A program made the translations under genes and the position numbers. A stretch of DNA of 64,000 nucleotides, taken from assembly GCF_023101145.1 (NCBI RefSeq), contig NZ_CP073714.1, forward strand, positions 1,922,001 through 1,986,000. The letters are read 5' to 3'. The DNA comes from Paenibacillus pabuli (GTDB lineage Bacteria > Bacillota > Bacilli > Paenibacillales > Paenibacillaceae). Shown here piece by piece: positions 25,075 through 33,757 of this stretch (the first letter of the stretch is position 1; every line of letters starts with the position of its first letter). The notes beneath the pieces are model-generated. The model had not been told where the DNA came from and ran no database searches. It worked only from the letters and a program-made list of their open reading frames with translations.

Positions 25075-25641
25075 ATGGATCTCACATTTATTCGTCATGG
25101 TCACGCTGAACATTTGCTTCATTATCCTCATCAGCTAAACCAGTTGCATCCGGGACTTACTGAACTAGGAAAGAGGCAGGCAACTGAATTACGAAAGCAA
25201 ATTAAAATCTTACCGAAAGACATCGTTTTGGTGAGTCCTACGAAACGAACGATAGAAACGGCACTCCTCTTAACCTCAAGCGATAAACTGACAGTCTGTC
25301 CACTTGTTGGCCCGAGAATGTTCCCTCAAAATCCGGAGTTCCCGGTTCTGCGCTGTGATCAGATCTATTCGAAAGATGAATTAAATGCTCAGTATACGGG
25401 GCTGCGAATTCTGGATTTTGAACTTGATTGCTGGGTGGATGGGATTAATCGGATGGAGGAACCTCGATTTGAGGTTTATGCAGGACAGCTAATTCAATGG
25501 TGCAGAGTGCAGGGCGGGAATACTTTTATCATTTCACATGATGGTACGATAACGAGTTACAGAGCTTTCCTTGGAGAACAGGGGTTAACCCGAAGTGACT
25601 TCCTCGGTGAGGCGGGTCATTATTCGATTAGAGATCTGTAA
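25075..25641 (+). CDS. Histidine phosphatase family protein
   Basis: A 188-residue histidine phosphatase with 'FIRHGHAEH' (phospho-accepting His8), 'SPTKRTIETA' (Arg), and 'ISHDGTITS' (second His). A second member of the family lies at 7461. Substrate unknown. AGGAGG lies seven bases before ATG 25075. Confidence 0.86.
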   Translation: MDLTFIRHGHAEHLLHYPHQLNQLHPGLTELGKRQATELRKQIKILPKDIVLVSPTKRTIETALLLTSSDKLTVCPLVGPRMFPQNPEFPVLRCDQIYSKDELNAQYTGLRILDFELDCWVDGINRMEEPRFEVYAGQLIQWCRVQGGNTFIISHDGTITSYRAFLGEQGLTRSDFLGEAGHYSIRDL

Positions 25642-25747
25642 TAGAGAAGAGGGGACACTTGGACATCAAACCTTTTCTCGGAATAAAGATTGAAGGCCAA
25701 GACTTTATTTTGTAAGCGGTCAATATCTACACTAAGGGGGATTTTCC

Positions 25748-26260
25748 GTGAGACTATCGGATTATGAATATTTAGTTTTGGCTCTGGAAGAGGCAGATCA
25801 GGCGCTAATCGAGGGAACCTATCCGATTGGTGCGATCATTGTAGATACGGATGGGAATGTCGTGAGCAAAGGAAGAAACCGAGTCTTCTCCGAATGTGAT
25901 CCCACCGCACATGCCGAAGTTGATGCGATTCGTCAAGCAGGGCAACATTTGCTGGATGTAAGTAAGAAGCGATACACGAAGAATGACCTGACCCTCTACA
26001 CCACCTGTGAACCTTGTCCCATGTGTTCATGCACCATATTAATGTCGGGGATCAAAAAGATCGTATGGGCGGCGGATGATGAAGGGTACGGCGGGCTTAG
26101 ACGTTTTAAGGAGGGCCCTCATTTTATCCATCTGTTCGACACACTATCCTGTGTTGCAGCGCCATATCTTGATTTGGAAAATAGACAACGGGCATTGCTT
26201 GCCCAATGGAATATTAGTAGAGGTTTGCTTAATACAGAGTGGGAGACTCCCAAACAATGA
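25748..26260 (+). CDS. Nucleoside deaminase (CMP/dCMP or tRNA-adenosine deaminase-like)
   Basis: A 170-residue zinc deaminase. The catalytic motif 'PTAHAEVDAIR' has His55 and Glu57; 'TCEPCPMCSCTIL' has the two Cys zinc ligands. This fold includes TadA, guanine deaminase and blasticidin-type enzymes. The C-terminal extension and Gly-rich 'DDEGYGGLRRF' are not like TadA, so guanine/cytosine-type activity is more likely. The GTG start at 25748 follows AAGGGGG. Confidence 0.85.
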   Translation: MRLSDYEYLVLALEEADQALIEGTYPIGAIIVDTDGNVVSKGRNRVFSECDPTAHAEVDAIRQAGQHLLDVSKKRYTKNDLTLYTTCEPCPMCSCTILMSGIKKIVWAADDEGYGGLRRFKEGPHFIHLFDTLSCVAAPYLDLENRQRALLAQWNISRGLLNTEWETPKQ

Positions 26261-26331
26261 AATCCACTCCGATGTCCATACTGTTAGCTAGTGCCATTTT
26301 GGGAATATCATTTATTGTTGGATGGGACTAG
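26257..26331 (+). CDS. Possible 24-residue membrane peptide, coupled to the deaminase gene
   Basis: A 24-codon frame starts with ATGA overlapping the deaminase stop and encodes a hydrophobic helix, 'MSILLASAILGISFIVGW', with Lys near the N-terminus. There is no separate ribosome binding site, so it would depend on coupling. It might be a small membrane peptide or the remains of a longer gene. Weak evidence. Confidence 0.35.
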   Translation: MKSTPMSILLASAILGISFIVGWD

Positions 26332-26382
26332 TAGAATCGAGTTGGGACTGTGGACTCAGATAAACAAAGGAGAGAATTTGAA

Positions 26383-26925
26383 ATGGAGTTCGTGGGACAG
26401 AAGATAAGAATAACACCTGTGACAGAACAGGACCTCGACTTTATATGCAAACTTGAATGTGATGCGAGTATATGGAGTTTTGAAGAAAGCGTTGAAACAG
26501 ATAAGGAGAAAGTTCGCGATAAATATCGCAGTCATTTTGCTACGACAGATGAAAAACCGTACGCCTATGATTTCATTATCCGTTCTCTGGAAGATCCCGA
26601 AGGGAACCCCATTGGTCTTATCCAGATGTGGAGCTATGTCGATCTTAGAAAGAGCTGGGAGATCGGATTCGCCGTGCTTCCAGAATATGAAGGGAAAGGA
26701 TATGGGAGCGAGGCTACCTCTCTTTTGCTACAATTCGCATTTCAGAAGTTACAAGCTCATAAGGTCGTCGGCATGTGTAATTCTCAAAACGTTCGCTCGG
26801 CTGCACTGATGCAACATGTGGGTATGACACAGGAAGCCGTCTTCAAAGAAGAATTATGGTGGAATAATGAGTGGACGGATCAGTATTTTTTCTCGATTTT
26901 GGATAAGGAGTTTAAGCCAGTCTAA
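26383..26925 (+). CDS. GNAT family N-acetyltransferase
   Basis: A 180-residue GNAT of the RimJ/RimL-like shape, with 'VGQKIRITPVTEQDLDF' at the start, CoA loop 'YEGKGYGSEAT' and 'NVRSAALMQHVGMTQEAVF' at the end. ATG 26383 follows AAAGGAG; the longer frame from 26350 begins within that site. Substrate unknown. Confidence 0.85.
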   Translation: MEFVGQKIRITPVTEQDLDFICKLECDASIWSFEESVETDKEKVRDKYRSHFATTDEKPYAYDFIIRSLEDPEGNPIGLIQMWSYVDLRKSWEIGFAVLPEYEGKGYGSEATSLLLQFAFQKLQAHKVVGMCNSQNVRSAALMQHVGMTQEAVFKEELWWNNEWTDQYFFSILDKEFKPV

Positions 26926-26945
26926 CAGGGACAGGAGGAATTCAG

Positions 26946-27435
26946 ATGACCAAGTTGGTCTTGTTAAGTGATTTATATTTCGAAAATAACCAGAAACTGA
27001 ATCAGCGAATATTGAGTTTATTCAACTGTGACCAGCGAAAACGATGCGATTCATTTATCCGGGGGGAATACCTTTTATTTTCTAAGTTTATTACAAAAGA
27101 GAAATGCAATGGGATTGCTGCGTTCCTATGTAAATAAGGGCGGCATTCTGATTGGGGTTAGCGCGGGCAGTATTCTGACTACACCAACGATTGAAATTGC
27201 TGGATACGGCAAAGATGCAGACGAGGATCATGTTGGATTAATGGACAAGCAGGCTCTGGCGCTCGTTGATTTTGAATTTTCGCCACATTGGGATGGAACG
27301 GACGAAGCTTTGGATTCATTAAGAGATTACGCACATGCCAATTCAACAACAATTTATGCTTGCAAAGATGGTGGCGGGATCGTTATCGATGGTGAAGTGG
27401 TAGAGTCATATGGCGATGTACGTCGTATAAACTGA
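26946..27435 (+). pseudogene. pepE: Broken peptidase E (S51 family), frameshifted with internal deletion
   Basis: Two overlapping frames give one peptidase E split into pieces. The first (26946-27023) encodes 'MTKLVLLSDLYFENNQKL' and the second (27028-27435) continues with 'DAIHLSGGNTFYFL', the active-site 'GVSAGSILTTP' and 'FEFSPHWDGTD'. An intact S51 dipeptidase is 200-plus residues; here about 55-60 residues between 'LSLF' and 'DAIHLSGG' are missing and the frame shifts. The segment lost normally holds the 'GYIPSQ'-like part. A functional protein is very unlikely. Confidence 0.78.
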
Positions 27436-27453
27436 AAATAAGGTGGGGCTACA

Positions 27454-28347
27454 ATGAGTGAAATCACTGTATATCATTATGATGCTTTTTCCACTGTTCC
27501 CGGTAAAGGAAATCCGGCCGGAGTTGTTTTTGATGCCGATTCGCTTAGTGAGGTAGCAATGCAGCAGATTGCGCATAAAGTCGGCTTTAATGAATCGGTT
27601 TTCGTGATGAGTTCCGACGTGGCAGACGTTAGATTACGATATTTCACACCGGGTCATGAGATTAATCTGTGCGGGCACGCCACGATGGCATCCATCTATG
27701 GGTTAAAGACTAGAGGGCTTTTGGAGGACAAACAGTCGATTACCATTGAGACTAATGTAGGTATATTGCCGATTCAGTTCCAGCAGGATGGCGATACGAT
27801 TAACATCGAGATGAAGCAGGATCAACCCCATTTCTTGCCATTCCATGGAGACATAGAGAAGCTGGCAAATTCCATTAATCTAACCATGGAAGATATTGAT
27901 CTATCCACCCCCATTGTCTATGGCAGTACGGGCACCTGGACGTTATTGATACCGATTCGCAAACTGCTCTCTTTCCAACAAATGAAATCGGATTCTTCTC
28001 TATTTCCTGAGATATTAGTTGAAAATCCGAAAGCTTCTTTGCATCCCTTTACTCTGGAAACCCGCGATTCAGATGCTCTAATGCATGCCAGACATTTTTC
28101 ATCGCCCTTTTCGGGTACTACGGAGGATCCGGTTACGGGAACAGCATCCGGTGTGATGGGTGCCTATTATTTGGAGTATATGAATTCTGAGATGGATCAG
28201 GTTCATTTTGTTGTGGAGCAAGGGCATGAGATTGCGAGAGATGGGAAAGTTCATGTTAGTGTGGTCAGAAATGGACAGGACATGGATGTCAGAATACGAG
28301 GAACGGCTGTTTTTGTGGAGGAAATGAAAGTGGAGTTGGATACGTAA
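27454..28347 (+). CDS. PhzF family isomerase/epimerase
   Basis: A 297-residue protein of the PhzF fold, with N-terminal 'NPAGVVFDADSLSE', 'HKVGFNESVFV' carrying the catalytic Glu, 'GHEINLCGHATMAS', and C-terminal 'TTEDPVTGTASGVMG'. PhzF itself isomerises dihydro-hydroxyanthranilate; most relatives, including this one, have an unknown epimerase-like role. It stands between the broken peptidase and the adenylyltransferase gene and is probably co-transcribed with the latter. Confidence 0.87.
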   Translation: MSEITVYHYDAFSTVPGKGNPAGVVFDADSLSEVAMQQIAHKVGFNESVFVMSSDVADVRLRYFTPGHEINLCGHATMASIYGLKTRGLLEDKQSITIETNVGILPIQFQQDGDTINIEMKQDQPHFLPFHGDIEKLANSINLTMEDIDLSTPIVYGSTGTWTLLIPIRKLLSFQQMKSDSSLFPEILVENPKASLHPFTLETRDSDALMHARHFSSPFSGTTEDPVTGTASGVMGAYYLEYMNSEMDQVHFVVEQGHEIARDGKVHVSVVRNGQDMDVRIRGTAVFVEEMKVELDT

Positions 28348-28373
28348 CAACGTAAATGAAGGAGTGGAGTTAG

Positions 28374-29150
28374 GTGGATGAACAGGCGGTACTACATACA
28401 GTTACTCATTTGTTAAAAGAAGAATGTTCGGATTCCCTGGTGGGAATTTATTTGCACGGGTCCATGGCTATGGGGTGCTTCCATCCCAATCAAAGCGATA
28501 TCGATATACTGGTGGTATGTCGGGAGCAGTTGTCTGCTGATACCTATCGAAGGATTGCGAAGAGATTGATGCAGATAGAAGATGAAATGCACATGGTCAC
28601 AGGATTTGAACTTAGTATTGTCCTGGAGTCTACGGTTGCTAAACTGACGTTTCCGACTCCATTTGAATTTCATTACTCCGCGTATCACCGGGAAAAGTAT
28701 AGAAATGATGATCAATATCTATGCGGTGGATACGAAGATCCGGATTTGGTAGCACACTTGGCCGTTATTGTTGAGCGTGGAATTGTGCTTTCCGGCAAAC
28801 CTATCAAGGAGTTATTCAAGCCCGTAAAACGTGAATATATGCTGGCCTCTATTACATCTGATGTTGGTTCAGCTCTGGAAGAAATAACGGAGAATCCTGT
28901 TTACTATGTTTTGAACCTATCACGGGTTCTATTCTATGTGAAAGATTCGGTCATATACTCCAAGCGAGAAGCAGGCGAGTGGGCAATCATTCATATTTTA
29001 CCGAAGTACAAAGAAGTCATCTCACAATGTCTCGCAAAGTATAACGGAGAGCTGGAAAGCATGAATCTGAGTGATGATATGCTTCTGGATTATGCGAAGT
29101 ACATGTTGAACGAAATTAAAGGTTTGGCGGAATCTGGTGGATCCCGTTAA
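28374..29150 (+). CDS. Nucleotidyltransferase of the AadA/ANT type (DUF4111)
   Basis: A 258-residue nucleotidyltransferase. The N-terminal 'YLHGSMAMGCFHPNQSDID' shows the GS-x10-DxD metal site used to transfer AMP to a hydroxyl group; the rest resembles the DUF4111/aminoglycoside adenylyltransferase domain. It may modify a spectinomycin- or streptomycin-like compound, but unlike AadA the sequence is divergent. The start is GTG 28374 after AGGAGTGG. It overlaps the next gene by 14 bases. Confidence 0.78.
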   Translation: MDEQAVLHTVTHLLKEECSDSLVGIYLHGSMAMGCFHPNQSDIDILVVCREQLSADTYRRIAKRLMQIEDEMHMVTGFELSIVLESTVAKLTFPTPFEFHYSAYHREKYRNDDQYLCGGYEDPDLVAHLAVIVERGIVLSGKPIKELFKPVKREYMLASITSDVGSALEEITENPVYYVLNLSRVLFYVKDSVIYSKREAGEWAIIHILPKYKEVISQCLAKYNGELESMNLSDDMLLDYAKYMLNEIKGLAESGGSR

Positions 29151-29973
29151 CAAGAAACCGAACGGAGTGATGGTCATCGAACAAACCATTCGTTTAGCCC
29201 AAGAGATTGCGGAGAGAGTCAGTCGAAGCGCAGGAAAGGTTGCCAAAGATCATTTTGATCAGATCATCTGTGCAGAGGAGAAGGGTATCTTTGGCGACGT
29301 AGTTACTGAAGTAGATCATGAAGCAGAGCGGATGATATGTGATGAAATTAGCATTCATTTTCCCGATCATGAGATCCATAGTGAAGAGCGGGGGCATAAC
29401 GGACAGAAGAGTGACTGGCTGTGGATGATTGATCCGTTAGACGGAACAAACAACTTTGCCATTGGTCTGCCGATATTTTCTGTTTCCATTACTTTAATGT
29501 ATCGTTCAGAACCTGTTCTCGGAGTTATTTACGAACCTCTGGTGGATCGTTTGTTTGTGGCATCACGTGGGAATGGAGCAACTTGTAATCTGAAACCCAT
29601 GAAAGTCCAAAAGAAAGAGCTTATTCATAAAGGGACTATTGGCTGGATTCAGGGGCATCAGGTACAAAATGAGGAGAAGGCTGTTCGACTACGTCAACAT
29701 CTGGATGTTCGTTTCAAACGAATGATGCGATTATGGGCTCCAACCTTACAGTGGTGCATGTTAGCTAAGGGGGATATTGATGGCATTGTGCTCTACAATT
29801 CGGAAGGAGACGATTTGTATTCAGGCATATTAATGGCGAAAGAAGCAGGTGCCATTGTCATGGATTTTGAAGGGATTCCTTTTGAAGGCATGAATTCAGA
29901 GCCATATCTGATTGCCTGTCATCCGGACCATCGTGATTATTTCCTGAGTGTCGTTCTGGAGGGAATGAACTGA
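29137..29973 (+). CDS. Inositol monophosphatase family protein
   Basis: A 278-residue magnesium-dependent phosphatase of the IMPase fold: 'SEERGH' as ligand region, 'WMIDPLDGTNNFAIG' as motif A and 'DDLYSGILMAKEAGAIV' as motif B. The family acts on inositol monophosphate, 3'-phosphoadenosine-5'-phosphate or fructose bisphosphate. GTG 29137 overlaps the previous gene by 14 bases; ATG 29170 is possible but has no good SD. Confidence 0.85.
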   Translation: MDPVNKKPNGVMVIEQTIRLAQEIAERVSRSAGKVAKDHFDQIICAEEKGIFGDVVTEVDHEAERMICDEISIHFPDHEIHSEERGHNGQKSDWLWMIDPLDGTNNFAIGLPIFSVSITLMYRSEPVLGVIYEPLVDRLFVASRGNGATCNLKPMKVQKKELIHKGTIGWIQGHQVQNEEKAVRLRQHLDVRFKRMMRLWAPTLQWCMLAKGDIDGIVLYNSEGDDLYSGILMAKEAGAIVMDFEGIPFEGMNSEPYLIACHPDHRDYFLSVVLEGMN

Positions 29974-30024
29974 TGATTAGCGAGCTTAATAAGCATGAAT
30001 TTTATAATCCGAAGGAGAATGATC

Positions 30025-30621
30025 GTGAACGAATCATTACAGAGTCAGATTCAATTTCTAATTGAGATTGATAAACTGAAAACGATAGAACGAAAAACGA
30101 GAATCATGCATGGCGACAGACTCGAAAATGATGCAGAGCATTCCTGGCATCTGGCGATGATGGCCTTGATTTTGCAGAGTCACTCCAACAAGGAGGTGGA
30201 TATTCTCAAAGTCATTAAGATGCTTCTCGTTCATGACCTCGTTGAGATCGATGCCGGAGATACATTTGCCTACGATACAGTAGGGCATACGGATAAATAT
30301 GACCGCGAGATCAAGGCTGCCCATCGACTGTTTGGGATATTGCCTGAGGAACAGGCCCAAGAAATGTTGAACTTGTGGCTGGAGTTTGAGGCAAAGGAGA
30401 CCCATGAAGCACAGTTTGCCTCGTCGATGGATCGGTTGCAGCCGGTGATCCACAATCATCAGAATGAGGGAGATACGTGGCAGAAATATAATATCACAAG
30501 TGAACAGGTGTTAAACAGAAATCGTGAGATTGAGAACGGTTCCGAAACATTGTGGACGTACGCACAGCAGATTATCCAAAATTCCGTAGACAAGGGAATC
30601 TTGACTAAATCCGAGTCTTAG
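30025..30621 (+). CDS. HD-domain protein, YfbR-like (5'-nucleotidase type)
   Basis: A 198-residue HD-domain phosphohydrolase. 'NDAEHSWHLAMMALIL' and 'LLVHDLVEIDAGDTFAYD' supply the metal-binding His and HD motif typical of the YfbR/HD_3 group, which dephosphorylate (d)NMPs. GTG 30025 is chosen because AAGGAG (30012-30017) precedes it by seven bases, while ATG 30019 sits on the site. Confidence 0.82.
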   Translation: MNESLQSQIQFLIEIDKLKTIERKTRIMHGDRLENDAEHSWHLAMMALILQSHSNKEVDILKVIKMLLVHDLVEIDAGDTFAYDTVGHTDKYDREIKAAHRLFGILPEEQAQEMLNLWLEFEAKETHEAQFASSMDRLQPVIHNHQNEGDTWQKYNITSEQVLNRNREIENGSETLWTYAQQIIQNSVDKGILTKSES

Positions 30622-30664
30622 AGACACATAGAACTTATCTGATTACAGACGGGGGAAAATCTTT

Positions 30665-31114
30665 ATGGGATATATCATGGAGTTGAGAAAGCTGGTGGGT
30701 TCGCGCCCTCTAATCATGGCTGGTTCATGTGTGTTGGTCTTCAATGAGCAGGGCCATCTGTTATTGCAAAGACGTACAGATAGTCTGGATTGGGGAACCC
30801 TTGGCGGATCATTGGAACCGGGAGAATCTTTGGAGGAAGCTGCTGCCCGTGAATTATATGAGGAAGCTGGACTGAGAGCGGGTGCGTATAAACTCATTAC
30901 CGTTTTCTCAGGTCAGGACATGTATTACAAGTATCCGCATGGAGATGAAGTGTATAATGTCATGGCAGTCTATGAAGCTACTGAAATTCAGGGCGAACCA
31001 ACCGTCATGGATGATGAAGGACTGGAACTGCGTTATTTTGATCTGAGCATGCCGATCCCCGAGATTAATCCGTTCACGGAATATGTGCTGAAAAAAGCAG
31101 GATATATTAACTAA
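30665..31114 (+). CDS. Nudix hydrolase
   Basis: A 149-residue Nudix protein with the box G-x5-E-x7-RELYEEAGL ('GGSLEPGESLEE') at residues about 43-65. 'YYKYPHGDEVYNVMAVYEA' after the box makes it a paralogue of the protein at 17209. The following HIT gene starts 20 bases later, so both are probably in one transcript. Confidence 0.9.
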   Translation: MGYIMELRKLVGSRPLIMAGSCVLVFNEQGHLLLQRRTDSLDWGTLGGSLEPGESLEEAAARELYEEAGLRAGAYKLITVFSGQDMYYKYPHGDEVYNVMAVYEATEIQGEPTVMDDEGLELRYFDLSMPIPEINPFTEYVLKKAGYIN

Positions 31115-31134
31115 TTAGTGAAAGGAGATCGTAT

Positions 31135-31467
31135 ATGACGCAGGATTTTTATTGTGATGAAGTGCTTAGTGGTAATACCAAAGTAAATATCGTCATGGAA
31201 ACAGACAAGGTGCTGGCCTATCATCATACCCGACCATACTACAAACATCATATCGTTGTTATTCCTAAGATCCATATCCAATCGTTCATTTCACAGGAAG
31301 AAGAGAATAATGAGGAACTATTACTGGAGATCATGCGCGTTATCAAAAAGGTTGCTGCGGACATGGTTGTCCAAACGGGCTCTTCCAAAATCGTAACTAA
31401 TCTGGGTACTTACCAGGATTCGAAGCATCAACACTGGCATGTGGTAAGTGGTGAACGTGTCCAATAA
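31135..31467 (+). CDS. HIT family hydrolase
   Basis: A 110-residue histidine-triad protein. The C-terminal 'KHQHWHVVSG' is the HxHxH motif of the catalytic centre, and 'VLAYHHTRPYYKHHIVVIP' is the nucleotide-binding half. HIT proteins hydrolyse nucleoside phosphoramidates or diadenosine polyphosphates. Starts after AAAGGAG at 31123. Followed by a terminator. Confidence 0.9.
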   Translation: MTQDFYCDEVLSGNTKVNIVMETDKVLAYHHTRPYYKHHIVVIPKIHIQSFISQEEENNEELLLEIMRVIKKVAADMVVQTGSSKIVTNLGTYQDSKHQHWHVVSGERVQ

Positions 31468-31479
31468 AATAAAGTAAGG

Positions 31480-31514
31480 TCTTCCTGCCGGATGTTCGGG
31501 GGAAGATTTTTTTG
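31480..31514 (+). terminator. Rho-independent terminator after the HIT gene
   Basis: TCTTCC and CCGG at 31480-31490 pair with CGG and GGAAGA at 31497-31507, then a run of seven Ts. Confidence 0.82.
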
Positions 31515-31663
31515 ATTGTTTTATCTATATGAGAAACGAGGAGAACGGTTCTAAGCTGTAGAAATATCACTCAACAATAGAATTATCATTTTTCTCTCAG
31601 TGTTTTATTATTGCTCTATTGATATGATTGAATCATCATTCAACTAAAGAGAGGGTAAATGAC

Positions 31664-32440
31664 ATGGATACTTTTTTAGAGCAAATCAACGAATTGCAGG
31701 AGCTTCAAAAAGATTTGGTCAGTATACATCCCTTATTCAGAGAGCATTATCCCGTGGTTGTGGCATATGAAACTTTGTTATATATCTATGATTATTCGTC
31801 CGAGACACAGCAATATGAATGGGTAAAAACTGTTCCAGATGACCTGAATATTCCGGATGAATGCCTTGCAGCATTCCCGGTGCATCACATGGATGGGCGG
31901 ATGTGCGCAGTGGTGACGGATGCGGCGTTCCAAAATTTTGAGCAGAAGGTCTACCTCTATCATGAGTTTGTCCATTGTTATGTATATGAGCAGTATGCCG
32001 ACATGGGTGACCGCCTTGAGATTAAACGTAAGATGGAGCAAATCAAACGTGTAACATGGGAACTGGATTACGAGTTTCCTTATGACAATGAGATGGTTGT
32101 CCAGCGGATCACTTCGTTGCTGTCAGCCTTGAAGAGTAAGGATCTTTTGCAAGTGAAAGAGGCTAGAGTTGCCCTGTTCAGCTCTTTGAGTGAAGAACAA
32201 GGGGAGTACTTCAACTGGCTGGAATGGAACGAAGGTTACGCGCGCTATCTGGAGAATCGAATTCGGGAGAAATTTGGACTGGAAATCAATCATATTGGGG
32301 ACTCAGCCCCGTTTAATCGTCTTGTTTTCTATGAATGCGGGTCGGAATACATAAGCCTGCTCGTTAACGAACAGCCGGAACTTCATACGGATTTGGGGCA
32401 GTTATTTGAGAGGATACAAACAGAGCGAGTGAAGGCATGA
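31664..32440 (+). CDS. Putative zincin metallopeptidase
   Basis: A 258-residue cytosolic-looking protein I cannot assign to a named family. It contains HEFVH at residues 100-104 in 'VYLYHEFVHCYVYEQY', the HExxH zinc-binding and catalytic motif, and 86 residues later 'EWNEGYARYLE', where Glu190 is a plausible third ligand as in gluzincins. There is no signal peptide. ATG 31664 follows AGAGAGGG. It may be a peptidase or a peptidase-derived regulator. Confidence 0.68.
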   Translation: MDTFLEQINELQELQKDLVSIHPLFREHYPVVVAYETLLYIYDYSSETQQYEWVKTVPDDLNIPDECLAAFPVHHMDGRMCAVVTDAAFQNFEQKVYLYHEFVHCYVYEQYADMGDRLEIKRKMEQIKRVTWELDYEFPYDNEMVVQRITSLLSALKSKDLLQVKEARVALFSSLSEEQGEYFNWLEWNEGYARYLENRIREKFGLEINHIGDSAPFNRLVFYECGSEYISLLVNEQPELHTDLGQLFERIQTERVKA

Positions 32441-32507
32441 ACATAGGTTATATTGATTTTCTTTAAAGTGTGAGTACTATGGTGTTTAGTTGAGCCGGGA
32501 GGTATAT

Positions 32508-32936
32508 ATGCTAATGAAAAAAGCAGGGATTCTCTTGGGTCTCTTCGCGGTGCTTCTTGCAGGCTGCAACCCTCCGAATGTGACTAATTCTAGTCCGAAA
32601 GAAGCTCTTCCTTCGCTCATCACATTAACCTGCAATCCAAACTTCACAGTTGAAGCGTGCAAGAATGTGGAATTCGAAGATCCTGTTGAGATTGGAATCG
32701 TAATTGAAGCTATAAACAAAGCGGAGCGCATAGCGGGAAGTCTTGATTATAGCGTGGAGTACAAAATGAACTTAACAGATGCAGATGGGTCCTTAACCAA
32801 GTATGATTTTTCCATAGGCAAAGATCCCAAGCAGTCAGCCCTTCTGGTTAACCATGAGGATACCCACGTGGGATACAGCATACCCATCGAGGATGCAAAC
32901 CGGGTAAGAGAACTGATCCAGCGTCATACGGACTGA
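32508..32936 (+). CDS. Lipoprotein, unknown function
   Basis: A 142-residue lipoprotein with signal 'AGILLGLFAVLLAGC' and lipobox Cys at about residue 17. The mature part has two more Cys ('LTCNPNF', 'EACKN') and ends 'DANRVRELIQRHTD'. ATG 32508 is five bases after GGGAGG. Function unknown. It is followed by the structured element at 33011. Confidence 0.72.
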   Translation: MLMKKAGILLGLFAVLLAGCNPPNVTNSSPKEALPSLITLTCNPNFTVEACKNVEFEDPVEIGIVIEAINKAERIAGSLDYSVEYKMNLTDADGSLTKYDFSIGKDPKQSALLVNHEDTHVGYSIPIEDANRVRELIQRHTD

Positions 32937-33010
32937 CATAGAAGATTACAGATTATATCGGTAAGTCAGTTTATTTATAGGTTCAACAAAAAATTACACA
33001 ATAAAGGAGA

Positions 33011-33123
33011 GGACAGAAAAAGCCTAAAGAAGCGAAGCGTTCGCCTTTATACCCGGATTGTACCCTTTGAAAATAGGAATCAAAAAATCTGGGGATAACA
33101 GCGATCGGAAGGGTGTTCTGTCA
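33011..33123 (+). ncRNA. Compact structured intergenic element, possible RNA or dispersed repeat
   Basis: Nothing here codes for protein. Four pairings fit together: GACAGAA (33012-33018) with TTCTGTC (33116-33122) closes the element; TAAAG-AA-GCGAA (33025-33036) with TTCGCCTTTA (33040-33049) gives a hairpin with loop GCG; CCCGGATT (33052-33059) with AATCTGGG (33086-33093) gives a second hairpin; and ACCCTT in its loop (33062-33067) can pair with AAGGGT (33109-33114), making a pseudoknot. The element lies between a lipoprotein gene and a GNAT gene whose start is 67 bases downstream. It may be a leader RNA or a repeat family. Its RNA nature is inference. Confidence 0.5.
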
Positions 33124-33189
33124 TCGGAGTGGCAAGTGTAAATATTTTTAGTTTAATTTATATAGCTATCGAAACGGAGAGACGGTCAT

Positions 33190-33750
33190 ATGAGTCACCT
33201 GATTACCATTCAACCTTTAACATCATCGGATATGGAGGGTGCCTGCCGGGTATTCGAGGCATCCATTACGGAAGCATTTATACAGGAAGGGCTGGGTTCC
33301 CTGCACGAAGACATACGCGATGAAATTGAACACAAAAAAGCGATGCTTCACTCAGCCTTGCATCCTGACAACAACCAGGAATCAGGTGTCTTCTTTCTAT
33401 TAGCCAAAAGAGAAGATAACGTCGTAGGCACCATTTCGTATGGACCTTGTGGCGAGGAGATTCAAGAATGCACAGATAACCAACTGAACCACATAGGGGA
33501 ACTGGGTAGTCTCTACGTTCTGCCAGAGGTTCAGGGTCATGGAATTGGCTCTGCTCTCATTCAGGCTTTGGCTGCTGAACTTCAGAGGCGTGAGATTACG
33601 CATTTTTGCCTGGATAGTGGATATCGGACAGCACAGAAGAAATGGCAGCGGAAGTTTGGAGAACCCTATGCTGTGGCAAAGAATTACTGGGGTGAAGGCA
33701 CGGACCATATGGTGTGGTTATGTGATGTGAAGGATTTTGCTGTAAAATAA
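33190..33750 (+). CDS. GNAT family N-acetyltransferase
   Basis: A 186-residue GNAT with CoA loop 'VQGHGIGSALI' and a helical, His-rich insert before it ('GEEIQECTDNQLNHIGELG'). AACGGAGA lies before ATG 33190. The structured element at 33011-33123 lies directly upstream, so it could control this gene. Substrate unknown. Confidence 0.85.
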   Translation: MSHLITIQPLTSSDMEGACRVFEASITEAFIQEGLGSLHEDIRDEIEHKKAMLHSALHPDNNQESGVFFLLAKREDNVVGTISYGPCGEEIQECTDNQLNHIGELGSLYVLPEVQGHGIGSALIQALAAELQRREITHFCLDSGYRTAQKKWQRKFGEPYAVAKNYWGEGTDHMVWLCDVKDFAVK

Positions 33751-33757
33751 AATGACG

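Noticed and set aside
33129..33323. Forward frame of 64 codons across the GNAT start
   Set aside because: It overlaps the end of the structured element and the GNAT gene in another frame, without an SD.
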